This document shows, piece after piece, positions 1 to 8,358 of a DNA stretch of 64,000 bases. The position numbers and the translations under genes are program-made. The stretch lies in assembly GCF_014651495.1 (NCBI RefSeq), contig NZ_BMWZ01000006.1, forward strand, positions 136,697-200,696, read 5' to 3'. This DNA comes from Algibacter mikhailovii (GTDB taxonomy: Bacteria; Bacteroidota; Bacteroidia; Flavobacteriales; Flavobacteriaceae). The notes under the pieces are model-generated. The model made no database searches. It saw only the letters and a program-made list of their open reading frames with translations, and had not been told where the DNA came from. Positions within the stretch are counted from its first letter, which is position 1, and each line of letters opens with the position of its first letter.

Positions 1-1
1 T

Positions 2-451
2 TGGGAAGAAAGCACAAGAATACCGCTAATTGTAAGAGCCCCTATTATGAAGGCTGCAGTTAAGGTGGAACAGCCTGTATCATTAATAGACGTATTTCCC
101 ACGTTGGTTGACTTATGTAACTTAAAGGGAGGTAATAAATTGAATGATAAAGGCGGTAATATAGGTGGCTATAGTATGAAACCTTTATTTAATGGTTCAG
201 AAAAATGGAATGGACCAAATGGGGCATTAACCATGGTAGGAAACTATGGGAAAACAATTCCTGTTGAAAAGCAAAACTTTTCATATAGAACAAAAGATTG
301 GAGATTTATACTTTATAGTAACGGTCAAGAAGAATTATACAATCATAAAAAAGATGCTTTTGAATGGCATAACGTAGCTAATCAAAAAAAATATAAAAAG
401 ATTAAGAAACAACTACGTTCAGAAATGAATGAAATTATTCAAAACCGTTAA
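2..451 (+). CDS. S1 sulfatase, C-terminal fragment (5' end outside window)
   Basis: The frame is open from base 2, so this is the C-terminal part of a gene that begins upstream. The first residues read WEESTRIPLIVRAP, the strand that follows the catalytic core in formylglycine-dependent S1 sulfatases. It continues with SLIDVFPTLVDLCNL, the usual 'ld-PTl-dla' segment, and ends with the family's C-terminal subdomain (RTKDWRFILYSNGQEELYNHKKDAFEW). The Cys-x-Pro-x-Arg active site is not in the window. It lies 8 bp upstream of a second sulfatase gene and is probably cotranscribed with it. Seen: the C-terminal motifs. Known: S1 sulfatases hydrolyse sulfate esters, here presumably on a glycan. The subfamily cannot be judged from the fragment. 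Confidence 0.9.
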   Translation, partial: WEESTRIPLIVRAPIMKAAVKVEQPVSLIDVFPTLVDLCNLKGGNKLNDKGGNIGGYSMKPLFNGSEKWNGPNGALTMVGNYGKTIPVEKQNFSYRTKDWRFILYSNGQEELYNHKKDAFEWHNVANQKKYKKIKKQLRSEMNEIIQNR

Positions 452-459
452 TTTAGAAT

Positions 460-1923
460 ATGAAAAAGTTAGTTTTATTATTTGGCTTAATTATTAGCAT
501 TGTGGTAAATGCTCAAACTAAAAAGCCCAATTTGATTGTGATTATGACCGATGATTTAGGTTATAATGACGTTGGTTTTAACGGCTGTAAAGATATTGCC
601 ACACCAAATATTGATAGAATAGCTAATAATGGCGTAAAATTCACAAATGGATATACGTCGTACTCTGTTTGCGGTCCTAGTAGGGCCGGGTTTATCACAG
701 GGAGGTATCAGCAGCGATTTGGTTTTGAGAGAAATCCGCAATACAAATCAGATGATCCTAATATGGGGTTGCCAAAAGAAGAGAAAACTATAGCTGAACA
801 TTTAAAGACAGTAGGTTATACCTCTGGCGTTATTGGTAAATGGCATTTGGGGGCTCATAGTTCTAATCATCCTTTAAATAGAGGTTTCAGCGAATTCTAT
901 GGTCATTTAGGGGGCGGGCATAATTATTTTCCTGAAAACTTAGTCATAAAAGATAGTTATTTGACTGGGGATTATGTTCAAATACCATCTGAAGAGGAAG
1001 GAGGAAAATCATGGAAAGGATCTATTGAAATGGCAAGTTACAGAACTTGGATTATGAGAAACCATAAACCAGTTCAAACTTCAAAATATTTAACTGATGA
1101 ATTCTCAGATGAAGCTGTAAGCTTTGTTGAACGTAATAAGGACCAACCGTTCTTTTTGTTTTTATCCTACAACGCACCACATTCCCCATTACAAGCCCCA
1201 GAGAAATATTTAAATAGATTTCAAAATATTAAGAACAAAAAAAGAAAAACATATGCAGCCATGATCAGTGCTGTTGATGATGGTGTTGGACAGATTTTAG
1301 ATACTTTAGAAAAATTAAAACTTGATGAAAATACTATAGTTGTATTTTTATCAGATAATGGTGGGCCTGAAACAAAAAATGGTTCAGATAATGGTTTATT
1401 AAGAGAAGGAAAGAGTTCTATTTATGAAGGTGGGTTTAGAGTGCCATTTGCCATGCAGTGGAAAGGTTCAATAAAAAGTGGTGTTTATGATCACCCTGTA
1501 TCATCATTAGATATTTTAGGAACTATATCTAGTTTATCAAATGTTCAAGTAAGTAATGAAAAACAATTAGATGGTGTTAACTTGATGCCTTACTTACGGG
1601 TAACGAAAAAAGGAGTACCACATCAAAATATTTATTTGAGAAAATTTGATCAAGATCTTCATACGGTTCGTGATGGCCCTTTAAAATTAATTGTTAAATG
1701 GAAAGGTTCAAAAAAGGAATTGTACAATTTAGATCAAGATATAAGTGAAAAAAATGATTTGGCAAATCAATTTCCTGAAGAAGTAAAGCGCTTGCACGGT
1801 ATTTTAAAAAAATGGGAATCTGAATTAGTTGAGCCTACATTTCTTGGGTTAATTCATACAGCAGCTTGGGTGAAAAAAAGCAAAAACAAAAAAAGTAAGA
1901 CGAATAAGAGTTCATTAAATTGA
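460..1923 (+). CDS. Secreted S1 family sulfatase
   Basis: A 487-residue formylglycine-dependent sulfatase that hydrolyses sulfate esters, probably on oligosaccharides in the periplasm. An SPI signal peptide is visible (MKKLVLLFGLIISIVVNAQ). The metal-binding DD pair is at residues 31-32. The FGE-modified cysteine is C71 in CGPSR, followed by AGFITGR. GKWHLG follows near residue 127 and FLSDNGG near 300. The C-terminus is lysine rich. It resembles the sulfatases at 42775 and 60636: all three share a CGPSRAG core, an FGF segment just after it, a GGHNY motif and KKRKTYAAM or close variants, so they are probably one S1 subfamily kept in three copies. It lies 8 bp after the preceding sulfatase and 68 bp before the HTCS regulator. 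Family assignment is secure; which sulfate position it removes is unknown. Confidence 0.95.
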   Translation: MKKLVLLFGLIISIVVNAQTKKPNLIVIMTDDLGYNDVGFNGCKDIATPNIDRIANNGVKFTNGYTSYSVCGPSRAGFITGRYQQRFGFERNPQYKSDDPNMGLPKEEKTIAEHLKTVGYTSGVIGKWHLGAHSSNHPLNRGFSEFYGHLGGGHNYFPENLVIKDSYLTGDYVQIPSEEEGGKSWKGSIEMASYRTWIMRNHKPVQTSKYLTDEFSDEAVSFVERNKDQPFFLFLSYNAPHSPLQAPEKYLNRFQNIKNKKRKTYAAMISAVDDGVGQILDTLEKLKLDENTIVVFLSDNGGPETKNGSDNGLLREGKSSIYEGGFRVPFAMQWKGSIKSGVYDHPVSSLDILGTISSLSNVQVSNEKQLDGVNLMPYLRVTKKGVPHQNIYLRKFDQDLHTVRDGPLKLIVKWKGSKKELYNLDQDISEKNDLANQFPEEVKRLHGILKKWESELVEPTFLGLIHTAAWVKKSKNKKSKTNKSSLN

Positions 1924-1935
1924 GTGTAAATTCAA

Positions 1936-1943
1936 TATATTTG
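1936..1943 (+). promoter_or_regulatory. Candidate -7 box of the HTCS gene
   Basis: TATATTTG matches the Bacteroidota -7 consensus TAnnTTTG and lies 48 bp before the HTCS start codon, inside the only gap (68 bp) between the upstream sulfatase and the regulator. No convincing TTG box is seen at the usual -33 spacing, so this is a candidate rather than a proven promoter. If real, the regulator has its own transcript. Confidence 0.45.
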
Positions 1944-1991
1944 AAAAGCCACCTAAATCTTAAAATCGTAATTTTTCAATTGCTATAATCT

Positions 1992-4900
1992 ATGAGTGTT
2001 TTTATTAGAAATAGGTTCAGCATATTTTTCCTAATAGCGGTCTGTTTTTTTTTGAAAATAAATGAAGCCGAAGCTCAAGCATCATATCGTTTTGAACATA
2101 TTGATTTACCAAATGAATTTTCTGAAGTAAAAGCCTATAAAATTCTTGAAGATTCTAAAGGAACAATTTGGTTTGGTTTTAATAATGGCCTGGTTGTATA
2201 TGATGGATATAAAGGTATAAAAGTTGATTGCGTTTATGAAGATGGTACAAAGCATGCCTTTGGCGCAGTTACGTCTTTAGTAGAGGACAAAAACCATAAA
2301 ATTTGGCTAGGGACTTCCATGGGAGTTTTTATTTATGATCCTATCAAAGAAACATCAGTTTATTTAAAGGATTCCAAAATAAACAATAAATCTTGCCGAA
2401 GTTTAAGTAAATCTTCAAAAAATGAAATGCTTATTGGTACAGACAATGGTTTGTTTATTTATGATACTGATGGTAATTTTTTAGAGCAGTATATAAATCA
2501 TCCAGGATTTAAAAATAGTTTAAGTCATAATATTGTTAGATGTTCTTATGAAGATAAAAGTGGTAATGTATGGGTAGGTACTTTTGATAAGTTAAATTTA
2601 TTAAATAGAGCGAAAAAACAGTTTTCTCAGTTTAGATTACAAAAAGAAGACTCTCTAAATCATAGCAATAATTTAATACTTAGTATAGAACCCTTTAGCA
2701 AAGCTTCAGATAGTATTTTGCTTGTAGGTACAGAGACAGGGTTATGCCTTTTTAATACTCATAACTATCAAATCACCCAATTTAGTCAGAATAAAAGCCC
2801 TAAGTCTATAAGTAACAGTGTAGTAAAAACGGTATGTAGTGTTGATGATCGAGTATGGTTGGGTACAGATTTAGGTTTAAATGTGCTAGATTTTAATGAT
2901 AATAATTTTACAAAATATTTTCATGAGTACAATAATTCAAATTCAATAAGTAACAATGTAATTACTGATCTACTTTTTGATAAACAAAGGAATTTATGGA
3001 TAGCCACTGATTCAGGTGTGGATAAAATCTATTTGAATTCTAATGATATTCTCTTAAATCAATTCTCTAAGAATGGCGCCTTTTTTAGAGAAGGGGTAGA
3101 AGTAAATGGGTTTTCAGAACAAGTGAATAATAAGATCTGGATAGCAACCCAAGTTGGGGCTTTTGAATTTGATGTTTCTCGAAACACCTATAAACAGTTT
3201 TTACCACCAGAAATATTACATAATAAGGTTAACCAAATTCTTTATGATAAGGATGGATTAGTTTGGATGGCTACTACTGGAGGATTAAATGTATATGATC
3301 CAAATTTAAAGACCATAAATACAAATGTGGCTAAAACGGAAGGGGTAAATATATTAGAGTCAAATTACATTACCACTGTAGCCCAAGATTCAAAGGGGAG
3401 CATTTGGATAGGGACCGAAAACAAGGGATTATACAAGGTTATAAAAAAGAATAAGGACAATTTAGAGTTTATTAATTTTAAGCATGATATAGGGGATGAG
3501 AATTCATTGAGCTCCAACAGTATAAATGATTTAGCATTTGATAATAATGATAATGTATGGATTGCTACAGACAATGGGTTAAATTGTTTTAATGTGTTTA
3601 ATGGGGTCATTGAACGTTTTAGGGATGATTCAAAATTTGGACAATCTCCTAACGAAAACGTGTCACAAGTATTTGTAAACAAGTCAAATGACGTATGGGT
3701 GGCTTCTTACGGTGGTTTATATCAATGGCAATCACAATTAAAAAAATTCAAATATTATAATAACCTTCCAAAGCATGTAACTGGCGTTATAGAAATAGAC
3801 TCCATGGTATATTTTGCAGCTAATAAGAAATTATATAGTCTGAATTTGAAAAACTACGAGTTTATTAAAATACCAAATAATGAAATTGGATTAGATCATA
3901 TAGAAAAAGTAAAATTAATAAAAGATAACACGATTTTGTTGACTGGTAAAACCGGCTTTTCAACATTACAGACAAAAGATCTTAAATTTAAAACGGATGT
4001 TTCAAATGTTTATTGGACTAATTTTTCAATCAATAATGTTGAAATTAAGCCATATTCTGAATTTGATTCGCGCTATATTATTGATAAGCATATTGATGCT
4101 ACCAACGGTGTCACTTTAAATTATGATGAAAACTCATTTAAAGTGGGATTCACTTCTTACGCATATAATGCCATTAAAGAAACGGAATATAAATATATTT
4201 TAGAAGGGTACGAATCAAAATGGAATACAACAACTGATGGTCAAAATTATATATCCTATACACAAGTAAGGCCGGGGGCCTTTAAGTTAAAGGTGAAAGC
4301 AAGTAATAATCAAGGTGTGTTTAATGGGGAGGAACGTGTTTTAAATATTACTGTAAAACCACCAATGCATTTATCTTGGTGGGCACTTCTTCTTTATTTT
4401 ATTGGATTTATAGGCTTAATTTTAATCTATAGATTAATTTTAATAAATAGAGAACGTGATAAAAATGAATTGGCTCTCGAAAAACTAAATAATCAAAAAT
4501 CAGCAGAGTTGATTGAATTAAAAACTAGGTTTTTTACCAATATTACACATGAACTTAAAACGCCACTTACCTTAATCATTAGTCCCATTGATGATTTGCT
4601 AACCCAACCTTTAGAGGAATCTACAAAAAAGAGTTTATACCTAGTAAAAAGAAACACCGATAGACTGAAGAAATTAGTAAACCAGATTCTTGATATTAGA
4701 AAAATAGAAGCAGGCGCAGAGAAGTTAAGAATACAGGAATATGATATTGTTAAATTTAGTAGACAAATTGTTAATCAGTTTGAAGGTAATGCTAGAAAAA
4801 GAAATATTTTTCTGCAGTTTAAGACTAATTTGGAAACTAAGGTCATTTGGTTTGATCTGGAGAAAGTTGAAAAAATTATTTTCAATTTATTGTCTAATGC

Positions 4901-6095
4901 ATTTAAATTTACGCCTAATACAGGCAGTATTATAGTCAGTATCGAATTAGGAAAAATGTATGATAATGATGATAGTGTTTTAATTTCTGTTTCAGATACT
5001 GGCCAAGGTATTATTGAGGCCGATCAGGCAAACATCTTTGATAGATTTAAAAGTTTATCGTCTTCAAATTATTCTAACCAAAAAGGCACAGGAATAGGAT
5101 TATCTTTAATATATGATTATGCCAAGTTACATAATGGGGCGATTGATTTTGAAAGTCATGTTGATGTGGGTAGTAAATTTATTTTCACTTTGCCTGCAAT
5201 GAAAAGAATGCTTCATGATTTTGATGAAGTTGATCAACTTGAGGAAGATCAAATAATAGACTCGGAAGAAGAATATACTGATATTATAGAGGAAATAGCA
5301 GAAGGAGTAATTGATGATAAAACAAAATGTGATAAACTTAAAGCTTTAGTTGTAGATGATGATCCCGATATGCGTGAGTTTTTGGTTGCTGGATTATCAA
5401 AAAAATATGAGATTTTTGAGGCCGAAGACGGACAAGAAGGCTATAACAAAGCAGTTAAATTAATGCCTGATATAATTATTTCTGATTTAATGATGCCAAA
5501 TATAGATGGGATTGCGTTTTGTAAAAAGCTAAAGGCAGATTTAAGAATAAGTCATATTCCGTTTGTATTATTAACAGCAAAAAGTGGTGTAGATAATAAA
5601 ATAATAGGTATTGAAATTGGAGCGGATGATTATATCCAAAAGCCTTTTAATCTAGATTTTTTAATGGCTAGATTGGATAACTTGATAATTCAACGCAAGT
5701 CTTTAAGGAAATTTTATTTACAGCAATTACAACTAGAGCCAACAGAAATTACTTTTAATTCTACGGATGAAAAGTTTTTAATTGATTTATTAGCTCAAGT
5801 TGAAAAAGAAATTGATAATACAGATTTAAGTGTTAAACACTTAAGCGAATTAATGGGAGTAAGTTCATCAAATTTATATCGCAAAATTAAGGTGTTAACG
5901 GGCCAAACTGCAACCGAGTTTATCCGCAGTATTCGCTTAAAGAGAGCAGCACAACTTTTAGGTAAGGGAAATCTAAATGTTTCAGAAGTTATGTATATGG
6001 TTGGCTTTACGCATCGATCATATTTTACTAGATGTTTTAAAGATGTATTCGGAGTTTCTCCAAAAGCGTATTCTAAGGAAAATAATAGGGATTAA
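1992..6095 (+). CDS. Hybrid two-component system regulator (HTCS)
   Basis: A 1367-residue one-protein two-component system. An N-terminal signal/anchor (IFFLIAVCFFLKI) leads into a periplasmic sensor of repeated propeller blades to about residue 690 (repeats such as GTIWFGFNNGLVVYDG, NVWIATDNGLNCFN), then a Y_Y_Y domain (about 695-785; KYILEGYESKWNTT). A transmembrane segment lies at about 793-818 (LSWWALLLYFIGFIGLILI). HisKA follows with phospho-acceptor H853 in THELKTPL, then HATPase_c (NLLSNAFKFTP; GTGIGLSLIYD), a receiver with VVDDDPD and phospho-acceptor D1165 in SDLMMP, and a C-terminal AraC-type HTH (about 1270-1360; YRKIKVLTGQTATEFIR). Known: HTCS proteins sense oligosaccharides in the periplasm and activate their PUL. 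Its position just upstream of the SusC/D operon suggests it is the local regulator. The ligand is not predictable from sequence. Confidence 0.97.
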   Translation: MSVFIRNRFSIFFLIAVCFFLKINEAEAQASYRFEHIDLPNEFSEVKAYKILEDSKGTIWFGFNNGLVVYDGYKGIKVDCVYEDGTKHAFGAVTSLVEDKNHKIWLGTSMGVFIYDPIKETSVYLKDSKINNKSCRSLSKSSKNEMLIGTDNGLFIYDTDGNFLEQYINHPGFKNSLSHNIVRCSYEDKSGNVWVGTFDKLNLLNRAKKQFSQFRLQKEDSLNHSNNLILSIEPFSKASDSILLVGTETGLCLFNTHNYQITQFSQNKSPKSISNSVVKTVCSVDDRVWLGTDLGLNVLDFNDNNFTKYFHEYNNSNSISNNVITDLLFDKQRNLWIATDSGVDKIYLNSNDILLNQFSKNGAFFREGVEVNGFSEQVNNKIWIATQVGAFEFDVSRNTYKQFLPPEILHNKVNQILYDKDGLVWMATTGGLNVYDPNLKTINTNVAKTEGVNILESNYITTVAQDSKGSIWIGTENKGLYKVIKKNKDNLEFINFKHDIGDENSLSSNSINDLAFDNNDNVWIATDNGLNCFNVFNGVIERFRDDSKFGQSPNENVSQVFVNKSNDVWVASYGGLYQWQSQLKKFKYYNNLPKHVTGVIEIDSMVYFAANKKLYSLNLKNYEFIKIPNNEIGLDHIEKVKLIKDNTILLTGKTGFSTLQTKDLKFKTDVSNVYWTNFSINNVEIKPYSEFDSRYIIDKHIDATNGVTLNYDENSFKVGFTSYAYNAIKETEYKYILEGYESKWNTTTDGQNYISYTQVRPGAFKLKVKASNNQGVFNGEERVLNITVKPPMHLSWWALLLYFIGFIGLILIYRLILINRERDKNELALEKLNNQKSAELIELKTRFFTNITHELKTPLTLIISPIDDLLTQPLEESTKKSLYLVKRNTDRLKKLVNQILDIRKIEAGAEKLRIQEYDIVKFSRQIVNQFEGNARKRNIFLQFKTNLETKVIWFDLEKVEKIIFNLLSNAFKFTPNTGSIIVSIELGKMYDNDDSVLISVSDTGQGIIEADQANIFDRFKSLSSSNYSNQKGTGIGLSLIYDYAKLHNGAIDFESHVDVGSKFIFTLPAMKRMLHDFDEVDQLEEDQIIDSEEEYTDIIEEIAEGVIDDKTKCDKLKALVVDDDPDMREFLVAGLSKKYEIFEAEDGQEGYNKAVKLMPDIIISDLMMPNIDGIAFCKKLKADLRISHIPFVLLTAKSGVDNKIIGIEIGADDYIQKPFNLDFLMARLDNLIIQRKSLRKFYLQQLQLEPTEITFNSTDEKFLIDLLAQVEKEIDNTDLSVKHLSELMGVSSSNLYRKIKVLTGQTATEFIRSIRLKRAAQLLGKGNLNVSEVMYMVGFTHRSYFTRCFKDVFGVSPKAYSKENNRD

Positions 6096-6396
6096 ACAAG
6101 GTGAAAAGAACTTCAATTGATTCCTTTTCTTCTACAAAAATTATATACTTATGATTATTTAACCTTTTATAATACATATTAAGTACAATTAAATTCCAAC
6201 CATTATTAAATATTAGATTTAAAAGTGCTGTTCAATTGATTGAAGAATTCTAGTTGTAATTTACTTTGAGAAGTTAAAGCATATAAATCAATCTTCATAT
6301 TCCATATTTTAACCCTTTTATGGTAGCATAATGTTCGTTAATAGTTCTGATTAAGTAACATTAACCTTGCTTTTTAAGCACAAATTTCACTTTTAA
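6096..6396. other. AT-rich intergenic stretch after the HTCS gene
   Basis: About 300 bp of AT-rich DNA with no credible open reading frame. Just after the HTCS stop, GAAAAG and CTTTTC can pair across about 15 bases, which is too weak to call a terminator. TTCAATTGATTGAA near 6233 can form a short hairpin. Nothing else is recognised. The downstream half of this intergenic region holds the inverted repeat, promoter and short ORF listed separately. Confidence 0.6.
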
Positions 6397-6428
6397 TAGC
6401 ACATATTAATCATCTTTAATATGTGCTA
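6397..6428. promoter_or_regulatory. 13-bp perfect inverted repeat, candidate operator
   Basis: TAGCACATATTAA at 6397-6409 is exactly complementary to TTAATATGTGCTA at 6416-6428, with a 6-base spacer. The arms are AT rich and no T-run follows, so it does not look like a terminator. It sits just upstream of a TAnnTTTG promoter box and near the HTCS gene, where an operator for the AraC-type output domain would be expected. A further half-site, AAGCACAAAT, lies at about 6376-6385. The TGTGCTA core recurs in the palindrome at 44395-44410. Confidence 0.55.
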
Positions 6429-6440
6429 ATATGCAATTAT

Positions 6441-6478
6441 TTTGTTCCTATTATTAGTAGGGTGCATAAATATATTTG
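6441..6478 (+). promoter_or_regulatory. Candidate promoter of the lipoprotein-susC-susD operon
   Basis: TATATTTG at 6471-6478 fits the Bacteroidota -7 consensus TAnnTTTG. A TTTG at 6441-6444 could be the -33 element, although the 26-bp spacing is a little long. The promoter begins 12 bp after the inverted repeat at 6397-6428, the arrangement expected for an activator-dependent PUL promoter. A possible 39-codon ORF starts 18 bp after the -7 box, and the lipoprotein gene about 335 bp after it. Confidence 0.55.
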
Positions 6479-6496
6479 TGAATATCAAAAGGCAAT

Positions 6497-6616
6497 ATGC
6501 AAATTATGAATAAGAAATTCACTTTCAAAAAGTATTGGTTAGAAGCTGTTATCATTGGGGTTTTAGCATTGAGCTACGTACTGCTTAAAAATGGATTGAT
6601 TGGGATTTATTTATAG
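6497..6616 (+). CDS. Possible small membrane peptide (39 codons)
   Basis: An open frame starting at ATG 6497 (or ATG 6506) encodes MQIMNKKFTFKKYWLEAVII followed by a hydrophobic stretch ending in NGLIGIYL, then TAG. It looks like a one-helix membrane peptide with a positive N-terminus (KK, KK) followed by about 20 mostly hydrophobic residues. It is 18 bp downstream of a good -7 box, so it would be the first thing translated on the operon mRNA. No family is recognised. It might be a genuine small protein, a leader peptide affecting the operon, or chance. Comparison with related PULs would decide. Confidence 0.4.
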   Translation: MQIMNKKFTFKKYWLEAVIIGVLALSYVLLKNGLIGIYL

Positions 6617-6812
6617 AGTTATGCATCTTTTAATTGTACTTTTTATGATGGTTTTTTCAATTTTTAACCATGTAAATAAATCCATTGTTAATTGTTGGGA
6701 TAGAGTAGATATTTAATGAGTGTATTCAATTTAAAACTTAAACTAAATTTCGAAAAAAATATTGAAATCAAAAAATAACACAATAACCAAAATTAAACTA
6801 ACAAAAACGAAA

Positions 6813-8351
6813 ATGAAAAAACTAACTTTATTACGATTGTCATGTCTTATGATTTTTGGAATTTTCTTATTTCAAGGATGTGAAAGTCATGATTCTTTTG
6901 GGAAAGAGGTTCAGGTGCCAGTAAAGCCTAGTAATCTTTCTTATGCAGACATTATTGGATATAAGCAGTATGGTTATATGCAAACAGATGTACCAACCTA
7001 TAACTCCAATGGACATCCTTTATTATTTGAAATTGTAAGCATTAAAAAGGATGGTGTAGTGCTTGATGACACCTATTTAAATGCCACTAGTATTCTTAAT
7101 TATTCAGTAATTGAAACAGAAAAGGAGATCGGTGATACAGGTGAAACGCATACTATATTCACAAATGACTTATCTGAGGCCGGTAGAATAATCATTGAAG
7201 ATGGTAACCCATTTGAAGATGGTGATTATTACTTCACGATAAGGGCTACTGTGGATGTTGAAAATTATAGAGAATCAACTGTTTTTGAGGATGTTTTACA
7301 TTTACAAGTAGGATGGGCTAATGGCGTAACTTACTGTCCATTTCAAGTGAATTTTGTTAATGGAGAAAATACTATTTCAGGACCTGCAACAGTATTGGGA
7401 GGAAGAACTAATACTAGATTTGAATTGGGTTCAGATTCAGACAAATTAACCATAGATCCTATTTCTGGTGCAATTTCAATGAATCCATCTTATACTGTTA
7501 CAGAAACTGAAGTCATTAATCCTATTATTAAATTGGTATATGAGAGTAATGAATCTGTACCACTTAATTTTACAGGGAACTTTACGGCTGTATTGTCGAC
7601 TACCCCTGTGGAATTAGACAAAGAAGTCAATTATTTCTTCTACCCAACATTAAAACCTGTGGATAGCAATAATCCAGCTTTTGGAGGAGACGGCTATACT
7701 GTCGAAACAAGTGCTTTTGTAGATAAACCTAACTGGGTTAAGAAACATTTCTATAAAGAAATAGTTGCTGCTGCTAAATTAAACTTTGACGAAGTATTGG
7801 AGACAAGAACTGAAGCTGGTGTAACTGAAATGTCTGGGTCTCAATTCAATTATTGGGGGCCATTAAAAAATCCTTTCGAGACATGGTTGATTGCTGATCC
7901 TGTTAATTTAGCTACATACTCGGGCTGTTTTGAAACAAAAATGGTTTTCTGGGTTAAACAAAATATTCCTCAAGAAATACTTGATAATGTTTTTCCTGGT
8001 CAAGCTGAAACCCCTGTAAATATTGAAATTAAAATAACAGATAATTATAGTGGAGATGTTTACAATACAGATTGGACTCAAATTAATGACGTATTGACTT
8101 GTAAAATTGAAGAAGCTGATAATGCGTTTGTAGGTACACCTTATCCTTTAATTGGAGAAGTAGGACCAGAAGGCACAGCTAATAATATGTGGGTAAAATG
8201 TGAAATGGATTTGCCTGTGTCAGAATATGGAAACATGAATAATTTTACCATTGCGTTTAGAACAATAACCAATTATGATTCAGATCTGCCCGAAAACCTT
8301 AGAGGAGAATTATATATATCAGATCTTCATTTTGTAGCCACAGAAAAATAA
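6813..8351 (+). CDS. Surface lipoprotein preceding SusC, putative glycan-binding
   Basis: A lipoprotein of 512 residues using the ATG at 6813. An in-frame TTG at 6762 would put a 17-residue polar extension in front of a perfect SPII signal, so I reject it. The signal MKKLTLLRLSCLMIFGIFLF is followed by QGC, giving the lipidated Cys at residue 23, then ESHDS, whose early acidic residue is compatible with surface export. The mature part looks like beta-sandwich modules: an N-terminal domain with 'YGYMQTDVPTYNSNGHPLLF', a cadherin-like 'LTIDPISGAISMNPSYT' segment, and a C-terminal jelly-roll-like region (ITDNYSGDVYNTDW; LRGELYISDLHF). It lies 7 bp before susC. The layout lipoprotein-SusC-SusD suggests a glycan-binding accessory or SusE/F-like role. 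I do not recognise the exact family. Confidence 0.8.
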   Translation: MKKLTLLRLSCLMIFGIFLFQGCESHDSFGKEVQVPVKPSNLSYADIIGYKQYGYMQTDVPTYNSNGHPLLFEIVSIKKDGVVLDDTYLNATSILNYSVIETEKEIGDTGETHTIFTNDLSEAGRIIIEDGNPFEDGDYYFTIRATVDVENYRESTVFEDVLHLQVGWANGVTYCPFQVNFVNGENTISGPATVLGGRTNTRFELGSDSDKLTIDPISGAISMNPSYTVTETEVINPIIKLVYESNESVPLNFTGNFTAVLSTTPVELDKEVNYFFYPTLKPVDSNNPAFGGDGYTVETSAFVDKPNWVKKHFYKEIVAAAKLNFDEVLETRTEAGVTEMSGSQFNYWGPLKNPFETWLIADPVNLATYSGCFETKMVFWVKQNIPQEILDNVFPGQAETPVNIEIKITDNYSGDVYNTDWTQINDVLTCKIEEADNAFVGTPYPLIGEVGPEGTANNMWVKCEMDLPVSEYGNMNNFTIAFRTITNYDSDLPENLRGELYISDLHFVATEK

Positions 8352-8358
8352 CCAAATT

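Noticed and set aside
6096-6150. Weak hairpin as terminator of the HTCS gene
   Set aside because: Only six base pairs with a loop of about 15 bases and no U-run directly after it.
6762-6812. TTG start of the pre-SusC lipoprotein
   Set aside because: It adds a polar 17-residue extension before a complete SPII signal that begins at ATG 6813.
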